NCBI GenBank assembly: GCA_026770575.1
Contig: MU657174.1
Location: 549,984-562,810, forward strand
DNA length: 12,827 nucleotides
DNA from: Pelagophyceae sp. CCMP2097
Lineage: Eukaryota; Sar; Pelagophyceae
Direction of reading: 5' to 3'
Shown: positions 1 to 5,689 of the stretch, piece after piece
Position numbering within the stretch: the first letter of the stretch is position 1
Layout: each line of letters starts with the position of its first letter
Notes under the pieces: model-generated
Database searches by the model: none
The model's input: the letters and a program-made list of their open reading frames with translations, nothing else
What the model was told of the DNA's origin: nothing
Translations under genes and position numbers: made by a program

Positions 1-430
1 TCCTGGCTCGCCGTTACGATGCGCGTGCCGTCGGGCGAGAACGCGCAGCTCATGACGAAGCCGGTGTGCCCCTCGAGCGTCGTCTGCAGCGCGCCCGTCT
101 CGGCGTCCCAGAGCCGCGGCGTCCCGTCCTGGCTCGCCGTCACGATGCGCTTGCTGTCGGGCGAGAACGCGCAGCGCAAGACGCTGCCGGCGTGCCCCTC
201 GAGCGTATTCTGCAGCGCGCCCGTCTCGGCATCCCAGAGCCGCGCCGTCCTGCTGGCGCTCGCCGTCACGACGCGCGTGCCATCGAGCGAGAACGCGCAG
301 CTCCAAACTTCGCCGTCGTGCCCCTCGAGCGTCACCAGCAGCGCGCCCGTCTCGGCGTCCCACAGCCGTGCCGCCCCGTCGGTACTCGTCGTCACGATGC
401 GCTTGCCGTCGGGCGAGAACGCGGAGCTCA
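1..430. repeat. 126-bp tandem repeats encoding WD40 blades
   Basis: The coding DNA repeats with a period of 126 bp (42 codons). For example, the block starting tcctggctcg occurs at 1 and 127, and the block tcccagagccg recurs at about 104 and 230, with a diverged copy at 356. Adjacent copies differ at few sites, including silent ones, which suggests recent duplication or gene conversion between blades. The array continues beyond the left edge. Confidence 0.85.
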
Positions 431-668
431 AGACCCAGTGCCCTCGAAAGGTCGCGCGGCCCTTTGCCACCTCGTGCGCCCACGCGAGCGGCCTGACGAG
501 CGGCTCGATGCGGCGCCGCGCGGCGTCGAGCACGGCCTCTTTGATGCGCCGCGTCGCGACGAGGGCGTTCAAATTAACGGGGTCCCAGACTTCGACCATG
601 AGCAGGATCCGCGCGACGAGGTCCGCATTCGTCCACACGCGGAGCAGCGCCGCGCCCGGGAAAGCCAT
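1..668 (-). CDS. F-box-like / WD40-repeat protein, 3' end outside window
   Basis: Reading the minus strand from the ATG at 668, about 222 residues are in the window. Residues 14-45 (NADLVARILLMVEVWDPVNL and following) look like an F-box: a leucine-rich start and an RRIKEAV helix. From about residue 75 a series of 42-residue WD40 repeats begins, each with LEGH, a CAFSPDGTRIVTAS strand and an RLWDAETGAL strand; three and a half repeats are seen before the edge. F-box/WD40 proteins normally act as substrate receptors of SCF ubiquitin ligases, but WD40 arrays alone are general binding scaffolds, so the substrate is unknown. An in-frame ATG at 770 lies just after a stop, but has T at -3. The ATG at 668 has G at -3 and +4 and sits right before the F-box, so I prefer it. 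The frame is open to position 1. The WD40 call is firm, the F-box call moderate. Confidence 0.85.
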   Translation of the reverse strand, partial: MAFPGAALLRVWTNADLVARILLMVEVWDPVNLNALVATRRIKEAVLDAARRRIEPLVRPLAWAHEVAKGRATFRGHWVLSSAFSPDGKRIVTTSTDGAARLWDAETGALLVTLEGHDGEVWSCAFSLDGTRVVTASASRTARLWDAETGALQNTLEGHAGSVLRCAFSPDSKRIVTASQDGTPRLWDAETGALQTTLEGHTGFVMSCAFSPDGTRIVTASQ

Positions 669-820
669 GCCCGTCGCGGGCGGTACACGGCGCGTTCCGG
701 TCCTTCGCCAAGGTGGTGGCGACCCTCGCGCGGCGCCCCGCACACAGTCGGACTCGAGCCCGTCGCGCATTCAAGTTTTTTTTGGGGCTTTCGCCGAAAA
801 CAACAACTTTGCAAGACGCG
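669..820. promoter_or_regulatory. Divergent promoter region between the WD40 gene and the NELF-B-like gene
   Basis: Two genes point away from each other with only 152 bp between their start codons. The part next to the plus-strand ATG (771-812) is the AT-richest stretch nearby, with a run of T at 776-783 and an exact inverted repeat TTTCGCCGAAA at 789-799 that resembles an E2F/DP site (TTTSSCGC-type). A related string, TCGCCAAAA, occurs at 5346-5354 upstream of the ferritin-like gene. No TATA box is clear. The promoter role is inferred from position; the E2F resemblance is by eye. Confidence 0.5.
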
Positions 821-3206
821 ATGGAGCCGGCGCCGACGGCGGCGGCGGCGGGTGGCGCCGGGCTGCGCGAGTGGTTCGCATCGGCGCGCGACGCTGAGCT
901 GCTGACCTGCCTCGAGTGCGACCGCGCAGAGGCGTCGAGCGACGCCTTCGCAAGTGCGTCGACCGCCGGCGCCGCGCTGCCCTCGGACGCACGCCGGCCG
1001 CGGCGCTGCGGGACGGTCCGTGCGACGTTCGCGGCGTAGGGTGGCGCGCCAAGTCGGCGGCGCTCGGTGCCCTCGCCGAAGACGACTACGAGCCGCCGCT
1101 CGTACCCCGACCCGCGTCCCCAAAGGGGCCACCGTCGCCGGGCGGCGCGGGGCGGGGCGCCCAGCACCGGGGTCCGCCGCCACGATCCGGGCCGCGCGTC
1201 GGACGTGGCTGCTAGGCGCTGCTGGACGAGCCGGGCCAAAAGGGCCGCGCCGTGGCGCTGGCGGCCGTCGTCGAGGCTTTGCGCGCGCGCGTCGTCTCAC
1301 TCCTCCCGCAGCTGACAGAGCGGCAGCGCGCGGAGCTCCTCCGCGACTCGATTGAGTTTGCGACGACTAAGGAGCTTCGACAGGTCCCGTTTGCGATTTT
1401 GGAATCATGGCGCGGCCGACTCCCGCGCACAATCGTCGACGCCGTCGATGCACTGCCGCGCGCCGTCTTCTGGGGCGAGCTGCCGCGCGCGGTGACGACC
1501 AAGGTATGCGCGGTGATCCCGCGCCGCTTCGCAGAGGCGGCGAAACCGCTGCTCGCCGCGTGGGCGAAGAAAGTCGCCCCGGCGCTCAAGCGCGCCCTCG
1601 GCGCCGGCCGGCCCATGGCGTCGGCGACGAGGCGCGCGCGGTCGTCCGTCAAAGCCCTCGTCGACCTCGTCAAGCCGCAGCCCGCCCTGCTGGCGCAGCT
1701 CGTGCTCATGCTCACGCGTGCGTCCTTTGGGGCTCCGTGGCATCCGCGCCATCGCCGCCCCGCTTCGAGCTTCCTGCGGCGCAGGCGCGTCGTGCGGCGA
1801 CGTCGCCGGCGGCATCGGGCCGCTGTGGTCGTCGCTTCTTGTAGATGTTGTCCTGGGTGCCAGCGACGGCCCGCACCCGCGTCGTGGTCGAAAACAACCG
1901 TCGCAGGACGGTGAAGAGTCTCGTGAGCGGCAGCAGAGGCTCGATAAGCGCCTGGGCACGACGCGGGATCGTCGTCTGCGCCAGAATGGGGAGCTTCCAG
2001 AGCTCGACTTTCTTTGGCATGCCTTGCAATGCCGTCACGCCCCCTCCAGGCGCGTGCTTCGCGACGGGCGACTTTGCGCGCGCGCGGCGCGTGGCCGCCG
2101 CGACGGACACGGCCGTCTCTGCGGGCGCGTGGAACGACGACGCGCTGCAGAAGCTCAAGGCGAGTCTGGCGCGCGGCGGCGGCCGCGCGGGCGCCGCGGC
2201 GCCGGCGGCCGACGACGGCGGCTCTACCGTCGACTACTCGGTCGACGCCGTGCTGCGGCGGTGCTGGGCTGTTGTGGTGGCGGCGGATTCGCACGCGACT
2301 TTTTCGGCGCCTGTCACAGACGCCGTCGCTCCGGGTTACTCGACGTTCATCGCTCATCCCATGGACCTCGCCACCATGAAAACCAAGATCGGCAAGCCCG
2401 GCGGCTATTCGAACCTCGACGCCTTTGACCGCGATTTGAAGCTTTTGGTCTCCAACTGCGAACGCTACAACGGCGAGAGCTCCAACTTTACAAAAGAGGC
2501 AAAGGGCCTCCTTAAAGCGTGGTACGAGGCAAAGGCCAAGGAGGCAAAGGCAAAGGACCAGCAGGCCGGCGGCGAGGCGCCGCGGCGGCCCGGCCGCGCG
2601 GCGGCGTCCTTCGAGCGCGAGGCGTGCCTCGCCGCGTGCCTGGTCCTCCGCGAGCCCTTTGCGGCCGCGCTAGCGACGGCGGCCGTCGTCGACGAGCTCG
2701 GCGAGGCGGTGAAGCACCGCAACCTGCCGCGCGACCGGCCGCGGTGCGCGGCGCTCCTCCGCCTCGTCGCCTGCGCCGAGACGCCCTGCGCGCGCCTCGT
2801 CTCGCACGGGCCAGACGCGTCTCTCTTTGCCGACCTCCGCGTTTCGGCGCCCGCGCTGGCAGAGGCCCTCTGGCGCCGCAAGCGCACGCGCGGGCCCGCC
2901 GAGCCCGCGCAGGCCGCCCAGGGAGTCCTCGCCGCGCTCCACAACGTCACCGCCCCGGCCGCCGCAGCCAGGGAAACCGCGGCCATGAACACCAGCGACG
3001 CCGCGGCGGGGCCCTCGGCCGCCGCGGACGACGGCTTTGGACGGCTCTTCGAAGGCGAGGCGCCGCCGCTCTCCGCGACAGCGCAGCGCGTGGCCAAGCG
3101 GCTCTGCCGGCGGCTCCACCCGCCCACCGCGCCGGCCGCTGTGGCCGGGCTTCACCCGACTGCGCCGGCCGACGCGCCGGCGCCACTCCCGATCGCGACG
3201 GCGTGA
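821..3206 (+). CDS. NELF-B/COBRA1-like protein with embedded bromodomain (multi-exon)
   Basis: Proposed exons are 821-953, 1040-1101, 1216-1717 and a last exon ending at the TGA of 3204-3206; phases agree throughout. The last exon could begin at 2050 (acceptor ccccctccag) or 1939, giving about 617 residues with the former. ATG 821 has G at -3 and +4. Outside the bromodomain the order of motifs follows animal NELF-B as I remember it: ALLDEPGQKGR then a VVEALRARVVSLL helix, ELRQVPFAILESW, RRARSSVKALVDLVK, a DDALQKLKASLA helix, and after the bromodomain VLREPFAAAL followed by KHRNLPRDRPRCAALLRLVA, where NELF-B has a DPFA and an LPRDSP motif. NELF-B is a scaffold of the nuclear complex that pauses RNA polymerase II. 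The Ala-rich C-terminus is unassigned. The region 1718-2049 is unresolved: homology predicts about 20 residues more than the one-intron model supplies. If the NELF-B match fails, this is a bromodomain protein plus a separate unknown gene at 821-1717. Confidence 0.6.
954..1039 (+). other. Predicted intron 1 of the NELF-B-like gene
   Basis: GT-AG intron of 86 nt with donor gtgcgt and acceptor gcgtag, phase 1. It joins DAFA to RWRAKSAALGAL and changes from the frame of the ATG at 821 to the frame of the next coding block. It also removes the TAG stop at 1037-1039 that would otherwise end the first frame. Confidence 0.55.
1102..1215 (+). other. Predicted intron 2 of the NELF-B-like gene
   Basis: GT-AG intron of 114 nt with donor gtaccc and acceptor gctag, phase 0. 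It joins AEDDYEPPL to ALLDEPGQKGR and removes the in-frame TAG at 1213-1215. The downstream coding block has a strong G/C bias at third positions from 1216 on. Confidence 0.55.
1718..2049 (+). other. Unresolved intron-containing stretch in the NELF-B-like gene
   Basis: Coding in the frame of exon 3 decays into Arg-rich sequence after 1717, where a gtgcgt donor (same as intron 1) gives phase 1. Phase-compatible acceptors lie at 1937-1938 (cagcagag) and 2048-2049 (ccccctccag, with the better pyrimidine tract). The block 1727-1835 shows strong third-position G/C in another plus frame and may hold a small extra exon ending at a gtagat donor at 1842. Composition from about 1840 to 2040 is visibly less GC-rich than the flanks, as expected for intron sequence. 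Confidence 0.4.
2232..2519 (+). other. Bromodomain coding segment
   Basis: About 96 residues form a complete bromodomain. Helix Z is DAVLRRCWAVVVAADSHATF. The ZA loop holds VAPGYSTFIAHPMDLATMKT with the canonical PMDL, and helix B is DAFDRDLKLLVSNCERYN. The acetyl-lysine-binding Asn is the N of the YN pair at 2466-2471, followed by ESSNFTKEAKGLLKAW as helix C. The WPF shelf is not conserved (TFSAPV instead). The APGYSxxIxHPMD pattern is nearest, from memory, to the BRD7/BRD9 type. The domain is flanked by Ala/Gly-rich linkers, as expected for a module inserted between helices of the host protein. Confidence 0.9.
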
Positions 3207-3369
3207 TCCCCGCGATGCGTCATTTAAAAGGCCGCTCGCATGCATGTCCTCGCTCGCACTCCCGGCGTGGACAGCGACGGGCGCGGCGCAGATCCTCCGT
3301 CGAAGGGTTGGACAGACATTATTCGACAGGGGCACCGTGACACGATGGGGGTTTTGTCGTGGGGCCTTG
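3207..3369. other. Convergent intergenic gap
   Basis: The gap lies between the TGA of the plus-strand gene and the TGA of the minus-strand ferritin-like gene, so it must hold both 3' ends. A short AT-rich piece, catttaaaagg, is at 3222-3232. I see no canonical AATAAA signal, no conserved open frame and no RNA gene. Confidence 0.6.
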
Positions 3370-5305
3370 TCACACAGAGTGGGCTGCGACGGAGAACCGC
3401 GGCTCGATAAGCCCGTAGATGGCGTCGAGGACGTCGCTCCGCTGCGATGCCGCCAGCGGGGCCGCCGTCGCAGCGAGGATGGTGTCTGTGGCCGGGCGGA
3501 TGACGCGGCGTGCGGTGTCGTCGTCGCCGAGCGCTTCGCGCTTCGCGGCCAATAGAAGACGCGCCGCGCCGCTCTCGAGGCAGGCCCACGCGACGGCGCG
3601 CCACGCCAGGAGCGCGTGGCGCCGCTCGTCGTGCGCCACCTCGGCGAGCGCCTGCGTACGCGCGTCGGTGTTCGTCGTCCGATAGATTGAGATTATACGG
3701 ACCGAACCGCGAGGTCCCTTCTATGATGGACCGCGAAAGCTGGACGCCGGCGCGCGGGCCGCTTCGATGCCCTCGTCTTGCACGCCGAGGCGGAGGAACG
3801 CTTCGACGTCTTCGACGGCGGCAAGCGCTGCGCGGGTCTCGGCAATGCATCCAGCGGCCCACGACGCCTCGACCAGCGCCAACAAAGCGTCGACCGGCGC
3901 CTCGCCGACGTGCCGCGCCTCAAGCGGGCCCGGCTGCGCAGCCCAGCCCGGACCACGCAGCCTCGCCGCGATGCTGTAGGCCGCCGCCGCGTGGCGCACC
4001 TCGTCGCCCTGCCCCTCCGCCGCATCCGCTATAAGGTGCAGCGGCGCGCCCGCGGCCACGAGGCGCAGCGTGTACTCGGCGAACGACGCCACGCTCGCGT
4101 GCTCCGCCGCCGCGCGCCGCGCCCACGCCGCAGAGTCGAGGAGCGGGGACACTGCATCATCGGCCGCCACCGCATCGTCGGCCTCGCTCATCAGCGCGCC
4201 GGCGCGCACCCAGAAGGTGGCGGCCTCGACGCCGCTCTCCAGCGGGCGACCTATCCATCGACTGCGGGACGTCGGGCGTGGGGAACGCACCGTAGGCGCA
4301 GTTGCTCTGCCAGCGTTGGACTGGGACGCAGGCCCCATCTGCGCGGAGGCACGGCGCCGGCGCGCCCGTTTCATTGTCGAAGCAGTCGAAGCGCGAACCG
4401 TCGACGCGGACGGTTATCGACGGCGCGTGAAAAATAGCTACATGAACAGCTCCCGGCTCACCTATGTCATTGCAGGCGCACGCCATGTCAGCGTCGTCGG
4501 CGAGCGCGTGGCCGGCGGCGAGCGCGAGTGCGGCGAGCGCCGTGCACGCGACGACGCGCCGCACCGCCACGGCGGCCATTGCGGCCACGGCGGCGCCGCC
4601 CGACGGTAGCGGTGCCGCGTCAGCCTCGGCTTTCGTCATGCGCCGCGAGCCGTCGGTCGGCGACGCAGACACGGTGCGGCGCAGAAACGACGGCGCCGCG
4701 GTGGCCGCCGCGCGCGTGTCGAAGCAGGCCGCGGCGATGTCGAGCTCGAGCGTCGCGCCGGCCGTCGCGCCCGTGACGTTCGCCGTCGCATTGGCCGTGA
4801 CGTTGGCTGTCGTGTTGGCCGTCGTGTTGGCCGTGACGCTTGCAGTCGTGTTCACCGTGGCGTTCACCACGGCGTATGTCACATTGGCCGAGACGGTAGC
4901 CTTCACGCCCCACGTGCCGAAGCACGGCGCTTCGAACGGGTATAGGATGGCAGGGTTGCATTGCCCGTCGGCGGCCCTCCACTCGACTGGCAGGACGGCT
5001 ATGAAGGGGCATTTTGGAGTCGTTTCGCCGCTGAACTGCGCGCCAAACGCTGTGTAGCTAAACATGCCCCCAAGGCCGATACCCGCGACGGTTGTATCGC
5101 CGAGGCCCGCCCAGATGGCGTGCGAGACGAGTCTCGTCTCGTTTAGGCCGCTGGCTTGAATGGAGTCATCGTCGAACACGGCAATGGAATTTGCGTTTCC
5201 AGCGCCCGCGGAATCGACGATGAATACATCCGGCGCGCACTGGTCGCGGTGGCATTCCTGCGCCACGACCACGAAGAGGCCCGCGAGGGCGGCACAGACG
5301 CGCAT
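3370..5305 (-). CDS. Secreted/membrane protein with C-terminal ferritin-like diiron domain
   Basis: Start ATG at 5305 (G at -3) opens a signal peptide, MRVCAALAGLFVVVAQEC. A Cys-containing unrecognised ectodomain follows, then an Asn-X-Thr-rich linker and a second hydrophobic stretch (VACTALAALALAAGHALA). The ferritin-like domain lies in the last two exons. Its diiron ligands are visible: Glu of AAAEHASVASF (4104), EVRH (4002-3991), Glu of GCIAETRAAL (3840) and ERRH of AHDERRHALLAW (3627-3616). Just before it, GRPLESGVEA fits the GRPL-VDG lead-in of similar uncharacterised myxobacterial proteins, as I recall them. The last intron, 3783-3652, is well supported (donor gtgcaag, acceptor gtacgcag, phase 0). 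The previous junction has three phase-1 solutions: one intron 4461-4251, two introns 4461-4339 and 4290-4251, or only the 40-nt 4290-4251. Length is about 490-590 residues. An internal ATG at 4579 with strong context could start a shorter gene. The domain may bind iron or oxidise a substrate; neither is shown. Confidence 0.75.
3652..3783 (-). other. Predicted last intron of the ferritin-like gene
   Basis: GT-AG on the minus strand, 132 nt, phase 0. It joins VEDVEAFLRLG to ALAEVAHDERRHALLAW, which places the second ExxH helix at the right distance after the third helix of the four-helix bundle. Without it the frame ends at a TAG near 3723, before the last metal-binding helix. Confidence 0.7.
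4251..4461 (-). other. Region of one or two introns in the ferritin-like gene
   Basis: Minus-strand donors gtgagcc (4461) and gtgcgtt (4290) and acceptors cgcgcag (4339) and ggatag (4251) are all phase 1, so several combinations stay in frame. The best donor by consensus is 4461; it starts a stretch with AT-rich codons (around 4425-4440) unlike the rest of the gene. The frame must change between 4291 and 4250 to reach GRPLESGVEA, so at least that gap is spliced. Confidence 0.5.
4769..4885 (-). repeat. Short tandem repeats encoding N-glycosylation sequons
   Basis: Within about 39 codons there are at least eight Asn-X-Thr sequons (NVT, NAT, NTT, NTT, NTT, NVT, NAT, NVT), many as repeats of ANxT. 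On the plus strand they appear as 12-15 bp repeats of the gtgttggccgt type. The segment separates the N-terminal ectodomain from the second hydrophobic stretch and is consistent with a glycosylated linker. Confidence 0.75.
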
Positions 5306-5587
5306 TCCGCCGAAGAACGTCGGCGAACACACAGAATCCTTCCGATCGCCAAAATTTCGGTGACAAATTTATGATACATCGCACCGCATCGAGAACGCCG
5401 CGCGGCCACGTCCCCCGACCTTCAGCCGCGAATGCTGCCGAGGCAGGTTGGACAACTCGACGGATGTTACAAATGAGTCTGGCAGACAGAGCTCCGCGCC
5501 GAGTCTGGCAGAGTGAGCAGTGAGCTCCGCGGGAGCGGCGTCGTAAAATGCTCCTTTCTGAACTTTTGGCAAACGGCAAGATGTGGC
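5306..5587. promoter_or_regulatory. Intergenic region: ferritin-like gene promoter and polycystin-like gene 3' flank
   Basis: No gene is seen. On the minus strand the 60 bp before the ferritin-like ATG are AT-rich, including CATAAATTTGTCACCGAAAT around 5354-5373, a possible core promoter. The motif TTTTGGCGA (5354-5346) resembles the palindrome near the NELF-B-like start. Direct repeats lie at 5475-5531. The rest, 5376-5470 and 5532-5587, shows nothing I recognise. Confidence 0.4.
5475..5531. repeat. Imperfect direct repeat, two copies of about 26-31 bp
   Basis: Copy 1 (5475-5500) begins gagtctggcagacagagctc. Copy 2 (5501-5531) begins gagtctggcagagtgagcag and ends gagctccgcg like copy 1. They share the 12-base start and the 10-base end, with a small insertion in the second. 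They are adjacent and noncoding in my models. Confidence 0.75.
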
Positions 5588-5689
5588 CTAGCGGCAGCAC
5601 TTGAGGACCCACTTGGTGGTCCGGTCGCACAAGTGCGTAACAGGTCAGCGGCAGCAATTCAGGAGCCGCTTGGTTGTCCGGTAGAGCTT
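5588..5689 (-). repeat. Tandem duplication of the C-terminal coding end
   Basis: Upstream copy: KLYRTTKRLLNCCR then TGA (5647-5645). Directly after it, in the same frame, comes PVTHLCDRTTKWVLKCCR then TAG (5590-5588). The two ends align as RTTKxxLxCCR-stop and the DNA is clearly similar (ggcagca, cttggt.gtccggt). The only thing keeping the second copy out of the protein is the TGA. Confidence 0.85.

Noticed and set aside
569..1300. Long minus-strand open frames over the divergent promoter and NELF-B-like exons
   Set aside because: The translations are dominated by Arg, Ala and Pro with no domain texture, as expected for antisense frames in very GC-rich DNA, and they overlap a better supported plus-strand gene.
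2519..3340. Plus-strand Arg-rich frame overlapping the bromodomain gene
   Set aside because: It is a shifted frame of the real coding sequence (Arg/Gly/Ala runs) and does not begin with ATG in good context.
4464..5057. Plus-strand Ala/Val-rich open frame resembling a membrane protein
   Set aside because: It is the mirror of the minus-strand sequon repeats and signal-peptide-like segment; its repeated ALAVVLAV reads arise from antisense of the NTTAN codons.
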